This document shows positions 28,083 to 35,041 of a stretch of DNA of 35,041 bases, one piece after another. The number at the start of each line of letters is the position of its first letter. The first letter of the stretch is position 1. The position numbers and the translations under genes are program-made. The stretch spans positions 1 to 35,041 of the IMG/VR virus record IMGVR_UViG_3300042465_001324, one strand, 5' to 3'. This DNA is from a virus. The notes under the pieces are model-generated. The model was not told the DNA's origin, ran no database searches, and saw only the letters and a program-made list of their open reading frames with translations.

Positions 28083-30311
28083 CTACAAAACAACCCAGCG
28101 ACTACCGCTGGAAACTGTGACTGTTTGACCAGATGCGACTGTTATTGGCCCTGCCGACATTGCAGAACTTCCTGTTGCAATGGTGTAGCTTGTTGCCACT
28201 GTTTGACTGTTTACCACAATACCATTCCCTGCATTTAATATTGATGATTGAAACTCACCAGTGCTAGGCTTGTAAAGCAACTTAGCATTGCCAGTGTAAA
28301 TTGTAGTTGGTGTACCACTTGTAGCATTTGCAAACAGTGGGTAGAGATTGGTTGATGTGCTTGTATCGTTGCTAATACTTGCACCAGCGGTAACTGTTGC
28401 CCAACTGGTTGTAGAACCATTGGTAGTTAGGTATTTACCCGAATTACTTGTTTGGCTAGGCGCAAGAGCATCAAATGCCGCTGTTGCGGTAGTCTGTCCT
28501 GTGCCACCATTTCCAATTGCAACAGTACCAGTAACATTACTTGCAGTACCAGTGGTATTCTGATTGAGCGTAGGAATATCAGCGGCAACAACTGCCCTGA
28601 ATGTTGGAACTCCAGCAGTGCCATTAGGTGCGGCTAGGAAATAGTTTGCAGTCTTAGATGCGTAAGGATTCTGAGTGTCACCATAACTTGCCGCCAAACT
28701 GATTGTTGGAGTTGTTCCACCAGTAGACGCAACAGGGGAGGTAACGCTAATAGAAGTAACACCTGTATTGGAAATAGTCACATTACCAGTAGCACCTGAA
28801 ACAGAGATGCCAGTACCAGCAATGGCTGATAACACGCCTGAGTTGGCAATAGTGATAGAACCAGCACCTTCAGTGATGGTTATACCTGTGCCATCAGTTA
28901 GCGTGTTCTTTTCCCACAAATTTGTAGTGTCGTTATAAATTAAGACTTGACCATCAGTAGCATTCTGAGCAGACACATTGTGCAACTCATCCATCTCATA
29001 ACCGTTTTGCACCTTAACAAGCAACTTACCTTGAGTTGGGTGGGCATGAGCAACAACAGCTACATAAACCAAATGGTTAGGCGCATAAGGCTTAGTTGCA
29101 GTCAAAGTTCCTGCTGTGGTTGGGCTTAGATAGAGTTGCGCTCCATCGGTATATGCTGATGTATTGAGATTTGAAATCAAACCAATGATGGTCACATATC
29201 CATTTGAGTTGTTAGATATATCAGCGGTAATCAAACCTAATGTTTGGGCTGAATTTGTGTCGTTGTTTGCTTGTGCTTTGGTTACAGTTGGAAGTTGTCC
29301 TATAGCACCAGAGATATAGACTGCTGTACCCTTGGTAAGGGTTGCGCCAGTAGAGTTTCGAACTTGCTCAACAAGAACTGAGGCTGGTGATGTTTGAGAT
29401 ACAGCAAGATCAACAGTTGAACCTGTAGTCGTAACAACAATACTTCCATCAGCAGAAGTGATTGACTGAATTAAATCACTTTGGTCAATCTTTTGCCAAA
29501 CTGTGCCATTGAACAGCAACCAATCACCAATCTGCCAATCAGTGATACCGTCTAAGTTGGTAGAACCAGCGGTAGCAACGATGTAGTAGTAGCCATTGAC
29601 ACCAGTGCTACTCGCAAGTGTTGGTGTATTTGTTGAAGCGTTCCAAGTACCCTGATAACTTAATCCACCACCAGCAATAGATGCCCATGAAAGAGCAGTC
29701 CCATTGGTAGTTAGATATTTACCTGAATTTCCTGTCTGACTAGGAATCAGGTTAGTGATCTGAGACTGTAGTGAAGCTAGAGTATCAAGTACAGACTGAG
29801 AAGTGCCGCCACCATTAGTAATGACTTTGATGCGTTCTGCAAGGTCAGGAGCAACAACCTCACCAACATTGAGTTCAACACCAGAAGAAAGTGTAATGAT
29901 AAGACTACCATCAAAATCAATACGAGCAGAGGAAACAGAAATACCATCAACACCATCCACTCCATCACGCCCATCTCGACCAGAGTCACCCTTATCACCC
30001 TTTGCGCCATCTCGACCTGCTTTTCCATCTTTGCCATCCCTTCCATCCTTGCCGTCACTACCATCACGACCATCTTGGATAGAAGCAACACGCTTTTCAA
30101 TAGCATTGCCTACATCGTCAAAACGAGAACGAATGTCAGATTCGATCTTCTTTAGGGCTTGGACAACTAAGTCAACATTCTCACCAATCTTCTTCTTTTG
30201 CACTTCTTTGGCTTGAAGAACTGATTGACGCACTGAATCCAAAACAGCCATCTGCTGTTCAGGAGTCATATTCTTGAGAATTAACTCTTTGGCAAGTTTT
30301 TCTACATCCAT
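28083..30311 (-). CDS. Long tail fibre with collagen-like segment
   Basis: 742 residues. Residues 1-78 are helical and may attach to the virion; 81-123 are a Gly-X-Y collagen-like run (GRDGSDGKDGRDGKDGKAG and on) that should form a trimeric rod. The rest is repetitive beta sequence, including a twice-used module, SQT[GS]NSGKYLTTNG, near residue 190 and again near 640. WNASTNTPTLASSTG and GYYYIVATAG resemble fibre domains with hydrolase-free binding modules. The start overlaps the portal stop. This is the main host-recognition fibre candidate. Confidence 0.75.
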   Translation of the reverse strand: MDVEKLAKELILKNMTPEQQMAVLDSVRQSVLQAKEVQKKKIGENVDLVVQALKKIESDIRSRFDDVGNAIEKRVASIQDGRDGSDGKDGRDGKDGKAGRDGAKGDKGDSGRDGRDGVDGVDGISVSSARIDFDGSLIITLSSGVELNVGEVVAPDLAERIKVITNGGGTSQSVLDTLASLQSQITNLIPSQTGNSGKYLTTNGTALSWASIAGGGLSYQGTWNASTNTPTLASSTGVNGYYYIVATAGSTNLDGITDWQIGDWLLFNGTVWQKIDQSDLIQSITSADGSIVVTTTGSTVDLAVSQTSPASVLVEQVRNSTGATLTKGTAVYISGAIGQLPTVTKAQANNDTNSAQTLGLITADISNNSNGYVTIIGLISNLNTSAYTDGAQLYLSPTTAGTLTATKPYAPNHLVYVAVVAHAHPTQGKLLVKVQNGYEMDELHNVSAQNATDGQVLIYNDTTNLWEKNTLTDGTGITITEGAGSITIANSGVLSAIAGTGISVSGATGNVTISNTGVTSISVTSPVASTGGTTPTISLAASYGDTQNPYASKTANYFLAAPNGTAGVPTFRAVVAADIPTLNQNTTGTASNVTGTVAIGNGGTGQTTATAAFDALAPSQTSNSGKYLTTNGSTTSWATVTAGASISNDTSTSTNLYPLFANATSGTPTTIYTGNAKLLYKPSTGEFQSSILNAGNGIVVNSQTVATSYTIATGSSAMSAGPITVASGQTVTVSSGSRWVVL

Positions 30312-32386
30312 TATTCAGTACCAGTTTGTGCAGAACTCAATTGCTTGGTAAGTTGGTTCAAGAAATCTTCTTCCATGCCTGAAATCTTGTTGTTTTTCTC
30401 TGCCATTTGCAGTTCAACAATCTTAGACTTGTTTTTGATGTCAGCTTCTTTCAGCATCAACTCGGCAATCTTAACTCTCTTATCGAATTCCCTAGCCGCT
30501 TGGTCATCTTCATTAGGAAGATTCTTTGTCATTGCCGCCATGTTCTTGGCTTGTACTTCTTGAGGCATTAACTGCGCTTCAACAGACAATTTTGTAGCCT
30601 CTGCCCGATTTTGTTCAGCTTGAGTGGTGTTTACAGCAATCTGAGCCTGTGCCGCTTGGATAGCCAACTGTTGTTGAGCCTGTTGCATCTGCTGTTGTTC
30701 AGGATTTGGTTGCATCATTTCATCCAACTTGGCAATCAACTCCATTCTGTTGCTCAAACTAGAGTTTGCAACGATACCTTTGAGGATAATCGGCAAAACA
30801 GGAGTCTCAGCACCCAAAGTTTGCAACAAACCAATGAATTGCTGTTGCTCATACTCACGAGCAATGATGCCAAGGGTGGCAGTAGGCACAAAATTCATGT
30901 CCACAGATGGGTAACGCTCTGGGTCAAACTGCATATAGCGGAAAGCCGCCTTCTTGATGAATGGAATCAAGAAATCTTCTTGGAAATTCACCAATGTACG
31001 CTTGTATTTCTTGATGATGGAGGCTACTGCCATCGACATACCGCCACCATCACGAGCAGATTGGCTAACCATACCCTGAGAGTCCAGAGTTCCAGTGGCT
31101 TGCAACAGCATACGCTCAAATTCTTTGGCAGTTGCTAGGTTATTGGGGTCAGTTTGACCAAACTTAAATGGGTAAAGAATCTCGCTTGGTGCGCCATTGG
31201 TAAGAATAGCTTTTCCGGGCTTGACTTCAAACTTCATACCCCTTGGAAGACGAGTTGCATCCATTGCAATCATGGGGGAAGTGCTTAATGCCAATGAATC
31301 CAAGTGACTGCGAGTCTGTGCATCAATAGCTTTTTGCATATTGAATGCTTTTTCCACTGTGCCACGACCCAACAAACGATTAGGAATCGTATCGTCTTGG
31401 TAACTCAAGACAGGACGATCTTTCATCATGTAAGGGTTTTCCTCAGCCTTGAGCAACAAGCCATCATTGGCAATCACAACAATGGCTTCAACCATGTCTG
31501 TGTAGTCTTCAGCGGCTGAATTCTCAGGGAACAAGTCAACAATGTCTTTGTTTTCTGCCAAGTTGTTCAGGTACTCACGAGGCACAAGACCATAGTAGGT
31601 CAACAACAGTACCTTTTCATCCTGATACTGAGATACCTCTTGAGTAGGCTCAAGATCAGTGTCTTCATAGGTAGGGGTGATGTCAACCTTGCGGTAGATG
31701 CCCTTTTCAATACCAGCAACCACCTTGTGTATTGAGACATACTTCTCAATAGCCACACCCATACAGTCATCAATGGATGTGCCGTTAGGGTCAAACAAGA
31801 AGTTCTTTGGGTTGATCGGCATGATTTTCACGCCAATCCTGTCTCTCTCAATCACACCAATTGCGGCTTGACCTTGCATATTGGGAATTGCTTGAGTAGC
31901 AGGGATAAACTCTTTTTCAGTTTTGACGATAATTTCGCCAATGCCTGTCCCATAGATTTCAGCCATCAACTCGATCTGGTCGATAGATTTTCTGATTTTG
32001 TCTTTTTTGAAGTCTTCCATCAGTTGAGCCTTGATTAACTCAACATCGATGGGGTTGCCGTTTACATCTTGGATATTGTCTTCAATGTCAAAGAACTCGC
32101 CTTGACCAAAGATTGCTTCCATGATTTCAGCGTGACGAGTCTCAACTGCTTGCTGAGTGGCAGGAGTGACGATACGGCTACGCTCTGACTCACGAGTCTT
32201 GTCTTCTACAGCCCATTGACCACGGAAGATGCGTTCGTATTCAAGCCAATCAGGGAGGAAGTTTGTGTCTCGGTAGTCACGCCACTTTGTGCAATGGTCA
32301 GTAACAAATGCTGTCAGTTCTTTATCAGCCTCAGTAGGCTCATAAAATTCGTTTTGTTCAAGTTTGACTTCTTTATCTGTTGCCAT
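30311..32386 (-). CDS. Portal protein
   Basis: 691 residues, suitable for a podoviral portal. The N-terminal KWRDYRDTNFLPDWLEYERI, then SRIVTPATQQAVETRHAEIM and EAIFG, are typical of portal proteins in this phage group, as are the central GKAILTNG...YPF segment and a long C-terminal Gln-rich coiled coil (QQQMQQAQQQLAIQAAQAQI). It lies directly after the large terminase gene (adjacent codons). The portal forms the ring at the head vertex through which DNA is pumped and ejected. Confidence 0.85.
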   Translation of the reverse strand: MATDKEVKLEQNEFYEPTEADKELTAFVTDHCTKWRDYRDTNFLPDWLEYERIFRGQWAVEDKTRESERSRIVTPATQQAVETRHAEIMEAIFGQGEFFDIEDNIQDVNGNPIDVELIKAQLMEDFKKDKIRKSIDQIELMAEIYGTGIGEIIVKTEKEFIPATQAIPNMQGQAAIGVIERDRIGVKIMPINPKNFLFDPNGTSIDDCMGVAIEKYVSIHKVVAGIEKGIYRKVDITPTYEDTDLEPTQEVSQYQDEKVLLLTYYGLVPREYLNNLAENKDIVDLFPENSAAEDYTDMVEAIVVIANDGLLLKAEENPYMMKDRPVLSYQDDTIPNRLLGRGTVEKAFNMQKAIDAQTRSHLDSLALSTSPMIAMDATRLPRGMKFEVKPGKAILTNGAPSEILYPFKFGQTDPNNLATAKEFERMLLQATGTLDSQGMVSQSARDGGGMSMAVASIIKKYKRTLVNFQEDFLIPFIKKAAFRYMQFDPERYPSVDMNFVPTATLGIIAREYEQQQFIGLLQTLGAETPVLPIILKGIVANSSLSNRMELIAKLDEMMQPNPEQQQMQQAQQQLAIQAAQAQIAVNTTQAEQNRAEATKLSVEAQLMPQEVQAKNMAAMTKNLPNEDDQAAREFDKRVKIAELMLKEADIKNKSKIVELQMAEKNNKISGMEEDFLNQLTKQLSSAQTGTE

Positions 32387-33646
32387 TTATATCCCCGAAA
32401 TTACATCTAGTGGTTGCCATTCATCTGAGTCATCTTCCTCAAAGTATGAAGTGACAGCAAGTTGGTCGATGTATGACAAAGAGTCGGGTAAGTCATCATG
32501 TACACCATTGGCAGGGAACATTAAGAGTTGGTCTTTGAATTCATCCCAATCTTCCTCAGAGTTCAGCACAATGCGCCCATGCTCAAACCGCCCTTGGAGA
32601 CTCCAGATAATCCTGTCTGTCTTTTTCCTGTTGCCATGCGTTAAGTCAACTATGTGTGAATATACATTATTTTTCCGCATTAAGTCACTCAAATACGGCA
32701 AAACTGCATTTTTTAACGCTCCCCTCTCAATTCCAACTGCCAAAGGGCGGTATTCCCTCATTTTCAACAGAATCGTAGCGGCTGTTTCCCTGATGTCCCA
32801 CCGACCATAAGCAATCTCTTTGACAAACCATTTCCCATCGTCTGTCACCTTGACCACAGAAATAGCTGTCTGATCTAATCTTTTCTTAGAATTAGCGGCT
32901 TGTTTGGCAACTTCTTCAAATCCAGCCAAGTCCACAGCAATGTAGTAGCTTCCATAGTCAGGCTCAACACCATACTTCAACCATTCTTCTTTGAAGACAT
33001 CGCTACCCGCATTGTCGAAAGAAGCCATATACTCTTGCTTGAAAGCGAAGCTCGAAAGGGTTTTCTTTGCGCTCTCGATTTCAGAGGGGTCTATCAGGGG
33101 GTTGTCTTTGGTGGTGAAATGCCAACTTTTCCAATCTGAATCGGATTCTGAGTTCCCAAGTTTGAAGATGTCATAAAAGAAGTTACGACCCTTGGGAGTA
33201 CCGATGAACATAGCCCGACCTTTTTTGTCAGACAGAGAAGCACGAATAACCTGTTCCCATGCTTCTGGTTTGATGTCGGCAACCTCGTCAAGCACAGCGT
33301 AGGTGAGTGACACTCCTCGCAGAGTATCTGGGCGATCTGCACCTCTAACATAGATTTTTGCTCCGTTTATCAGGGTGATGTCCATGTTATTGATGTGGCT
33401 TGACTGAATAACCTCTCTACCCAACTCCATCAAGACATCCCAAATAATCTGTCTTGCTTGACCATTGGTGGGCGCAACATACAGCACAGCCGAACCAGCG
33501 GTACATTGCAAACCTTCAATCAGGAGGGTAACGGCTGACAGGCGTGACTTACCGCAACGCCGACCAGCGGCAATGACTTTAAACCTTGTTTTATCAGCAA
33601 AGACTTCTTGTTGCCAAGGGAGGAGACTGAAGTTCAGATCAGACAT
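32387..33646 (-). CDS. Terminase large subunit
   Basis: 419 residues, complete. The ATPase has Walker A AGRRCGKS (27-34), Walker B YAVLDE (116-121) and coupling motif GTPKG (149-153). The nuclease has the RNase H-like acidic set: Asp239 in AVDLAG, Glu307 in GIERG and Asp384/Asp385 in HDDLPDS. It drives DNA into procapsids and cuts it at headful or defined ends. The small subunit gene overlaps its start by 8 bp. Confidence 0.93.
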   Translation of the reverse strand: MSDLNFSLLPWQQEVFADKTRFKVIAAGRRCGKSRLSAVTLLIEGLQCTAGSAVLYVAPTNGQARQIIWDVLMELGREVIQSSHINNMDITLINGAKIYVRGADRPDTLRGVSLTYAVLDEVADIKPEAWEQVIRASLSDKKGRAMFIGTPKGRNFFYDIFKLGNSESDSDWKSWHFTTKDNPLIDPSEIESAKKTLSSFAFKQEYMASFDNAGSDVFKEEWLKYGVEPDYGSYYIAVDLAGFEEVAKQAANSKKRLDQTAISVVKVTDDGKWFVKEIAYGRWDIRETAATILLKMREYRPLAVGIERGALKNAVLPYLSDLMRKNNVYSHIVDLTHGNRKKTDRIIWSLQGRFEHGRIVLNSEEDWDEFKDQLLMFPANGVHDDLPDSLSYIDQLAVTSYFEEDDSDEWQPLDVISGI

Positions 33647-34079
33647 CTTTGCTTTCTATATCTTCGGCATCAATCGTAGGGTTTTCCCCAATAGTGACAC
33701 CACCTATGCCTGAGATGGTGATGTTGACAGCGGAACGCTGTTTTCCTTCTTTTTCAAATAGTGAAACGGGAAGCATTCTGTCCATACAGAGTTTGAGTGC
33801 CGCCATCTGTGCAGGGTGTTCATCATTCATTGCAATCTCGACTGCTTTGTAGACGACATTAGAACCAGCACTGTTTATCAGGAGGTCTTTGAGTTCTTTG
33901 ATTTTCTGTTGTTCAGTCTTGGGTAGTATGAGAGCAGTGGGGTTGTCTGCATACTTGGATAAGGTCATCTTCCCAGAACCTTTGGGTCTGCCCTTGGTTT
34001 TCTTCAAGCTATCAGGGAGTGCATCTACTACATTCATCTTTTGTCCAGTTAGGGAAGAAGTTTTGTTGGTGGCTTCCAT
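33639..34079 (-). CDS. Terminase small subunit-like protein
   Basis: 146 residues. A basic, flexible N-terminus (KKTKGRPKGSGKMTL) with an AT-hook-like GRPKG is followed by a helical core (LLINSAGSNVVYKAVEIAMN and PAQMAALKLCMDRMLP) typical of phage small terminase or DNA-binding packaging proteins. The tail is a short beta strand, VNITISGIGGV, and an acidic end. It overlaps the large subunit, and is the first gene of the late leftward cluster. Confidence 0.78.
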   Translation of the reverse strand: MEATNKTSSLTGQKMNVVDALPDSLKKTKGRPKGSGKMTLSKYADNPTALILPKTEQQKIKELKDLLINSAGSNVVYKAVEIAMNDEHPAQMAALKLCMDRMLPVSLFEKEGKQRSAVNITISGIGGVTIGENPTIDAEDIESKDV

Positions 34080-34149
34080 AAAGCAGGATTGGGTTCAATT
34101 CAACAACAAACAAAATCCCACGGAGCTAAACCGTTTCCACCAACACGGC

Positions 34150-34195
34150 TGAAGACTGCGTTGGACTCACCAGCTTTCAAAGTGAACAGTCTTCA
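34150..34195. other. Inverted repeat upstream of the terminase genes
   Basis: Perfect 9-bp arms TGAAGACTG (34150-34158) and CAGTCTTCA (34187-34195) with a 28-bp centre, 70 bp upstream of the small terminase start. Position fits a packaging (cos/pac) recognition site or an operator of the late operon. The remaining 34080-34219 has no supported gene. Confidence 0.45.
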
Positions 34196-34219
34196 TGCGT
34201 CTTGGAAGTTAGTACACAC

Positions 34220-34248
34220 TTTACACGAGAATCAGATTCTTGTATAGT
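34220..34248 (+). promoter_or_regulatory. Strong sigma70-like promoter with palindromic spacer
   Basis: TTTACA (34220-34225) and TATAGT (34243-34248) are exactly 17 bp apart; each matches consensus at 5 of 6. A perfect 13-bp palindrome AGAATCAGATTCT (34228-34240) fills the spacer and looks like an operator. GTTAGTACACAC (34208-34219) abuts the -35 and resembles the dyad repeats at 354-466. Confidence 0.75.
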
Positions 34249-34254
34249 GGAGGT

Positions 34255-34349
34255 AAGTTTGATTGCGCCAAACTATGAGCCTTTTAGAAGTGGTACAGCC
34301 TCCGTGCATTCGGGGGGCGCAACTGTGCCACCCCTAAAGGGCTTTTTTT
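34255..34349 (+). ncRNA. Pseudoknotted small RNA / leader with intrinsic terminator
   Basis: Hairpin 1 is AGTTTG/CAAACT (34256-34261 with 34269-34274), loop ATTGCGC. Hairpin 2 has three segments: 34278-34287 with 34334-34343 (10 bp), 34290-34298 with 34323-34331 (9 bp), and 34299-34304 with 34311-34316 (6 bp), with G-T pairs counted. The only unpaired 3' strand inside it, GCGCAA (34317-34322), is exactly complementary to TTGCGC of the hairpin-1 loop. Seven T follow, so transcripts from the promoter at 34220 should end here. The terminator arm contains AAAGGG, the only evident ribosome site for the HNH gene. Small RNA or riboregulator; no class recognised. Confidence 0.7.
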
Positions 34350-34805
34350 ATGGCAATTTATAGCAAGACAGGAATGACAGCAGTCAAGAAACAGCGTAAG
34401 GCTAGAGCCGCCAAAGCTAAGAAAACCTTGGACAAACTAGCCGAATCCAGTCCAGTCATTCAGGCGTTAATCAAGAAAAAGGCTTCTCAAATAGCTTGGA
34501 CTATGCAAAAGAAGTCTCCCAAGAAGAAGGTTGAGCTCCTGCCACCACCTGTTTATTTCTTTGGGATGGGTAAAGACTTCTATAAGACTAGGGAATGGCG
34601 GGATGTCAGATACAAGGCTTTGGTTAAGTTTGGCAAGAAGTGTCAGGCTTGTGGGGAAACCAGTGGATTTATTCATGTTGACCACATTCTTCCAAGATCA
34701 AAGCATCCAAAACTAGAACTTGATATTGAGAACTTGCAAGTATTGTGTGAGGCGTGTAACATTGGTAAATCCAACACGGATACAACTGATTGGCGTTACA
34801 AGTAA
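34350..34805 (+). CDS. HNH endonuclease
   Basis: 151 residues. A long basic N-terminal region (to about residue 62) precedes the HNH fold: CQACG (98-102) and CEACN (133-137) make the zinc pair, HVDHILPRS (109-117) carries the catalytic His/Asp, and ENLQVLCEACN the third motif Asn. HNH proteins next to terminase genes are common and can be required for packaging cleavage; a free-standing homing enzyme is the alternative. Its ATG follows the terminator T-run directly. It is transcribed opposite to terminase and ends 7 bp before the terminal repeat. Confidence 0.88.
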   Translation: MAIYSKTGMTAVKKQRKARAAKAKKTLDKLAESSPVIQALIKKKASQIAWTMQKKSPKKKVELLPPPVYFFGMGKDFYKTREWRDVRYKALVKFGKKCQACGETSGFIHVDHILPRSKHPKLELDIENLQVLCEACNIGKSNTDTTDWRYK

Positions 34806-34812
34806 AGGGATG

Positions 34813-35031
34813 TCGGGTGTGGCAGTCGCACCCTCAAAGGCATGAGATATACGGTTGCCCAACATAACCCGACAGGGAAGTAAGGGCGGTGGCTATAAAG
34901 AGGTACGCACTGGAAACAGTAATACGACCTGATGCCCCACAGAGATTAACTTAACTCTGTACGCTATACGACACCCACCCTAGTCTAGGGACTCTCAAGA
35001 CCATGAGATGTACTACGACTGCCTTGCTACG
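34813..35031. repeat. Terminal direct repeat, right copy
   Basis: Exact copy of 1-219. It starts 8 bases after the stop codon of the HNH gene. In this copy the two preceding bases (34811-34812) lengthen an inverted pair, TGTCGGGT with ACCCGACA, to 8 bp. That shows the natural context of the repeat's left edge. Confidence 0.95.
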
Positions 35032-35041
35032 TCTGTACTAT

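Noticed and set aside
29803-30216. A 137-residue Pro/Ser-rich + strand frame opposite the fibre gene
   Set aside because: It is the antisense of the Gly-Asp-Lys collagen repeats, which automatically reads as Pro/Ser/Leu-rich.
26045-30311. Diversity-generating retroelement acting on fibre genes
   Set aside because: No reverse transcriptase, accessory gene or template/variable repeat pair was seen.
34255-34349. preQ1 riboswitch, suggested by the VUT/DpdA genes
   Set aside because: The hairpin-pseudoknot layout differs from the compact preQ1-I form with its A-rich tail, and the RNA precedes an HNH gene, not the transporter.
34350-35041. IscB/HEARO-like RNA-guided nuclease with its RNA
   Set aside because: The HNH protein is only 151 residues, has no RuvC segments or bridge helix, and matches terminase-associated HNH proteins.

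Overview
The window is a nearly complete, circularly closed genome of a small tailed phage, most likely short-tailed (podovirus-like). The first 219 bases recur exactly at 34813-35031, so the circle is about 34.8 kb. The host is Gram-negative: the lysis cassette encodes an Rz/Rz1 spanin pair with an outer-membrane lipoprotein. The moderately AT-rich, freshwater-type gene content would fit an aquatic proteobacterium, but the host cannot be named from sequence alone. No integrase, DNA polymerase, RNA polymerase or tRNA gene was recognised, so the phage appears to use host polymerases.

Layout. (1) 1-735: a long non-coding stretch with a hairpin-rich segment inside the terminal repeat, five dyad repeats of the type GTNAGCACTNAC (354-466), a Fur-box-like sequence and a sigma70-like promoter. 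(2) 760-2901, + strand: small early genes of mostly unknown function, ending at a terminator. (3) 2952-6116, - strand: a replication/recombination block with a DUF1376-type replication protein, a small gene with a frame break, a PAPS-reductase-like PP-loop protein, a RuvC-like resolvase, a Cys-rich exported peptide and a small regulator-like protein. (4) 6224-11479, + strand: many tiny overlapping genes, then a Sak/DUF1071 annealing protein, a YqaJ-type exonuclease, an SSB-like protein, a DpdA-like base transglycosylase and a VUT/YhhQ-family 7-deazapurine precursor transporter. (5) 11476-34079, - strand: one long late cluster read from terminase through portal, tail fibres, scaffold, capsid, small virion proteins, tail adaptor, nozzle and ejection proteins to lysis. 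(6) 34080-34812: a divergent control region with a near-consensus promoter, a pseudoknotted RNA ending in a terminator, and an HNH endonuclease.

The most interesting system is the DpdA-like enzyme followed by the VUT transporter. No preQ0 biosynthesis gene was recognised, so the likely model is import of a 7-deazaguanine precursor and its exchange into phage DNA to evade restriction. The second is the roughly 95-nt RNA at 34255-34349. Its 6-nt hairpin-loop sequence is exactly complementary to a 6-nt strand left unpaired in the following terminator stem, and the terminator also covers the presumed ribosome binding site of the HNH gene. A dyad motif repeated near base 400 recurs upstream of the dpdA-like gene and next to the promoter of this RNA, which suggests a shared regulator.
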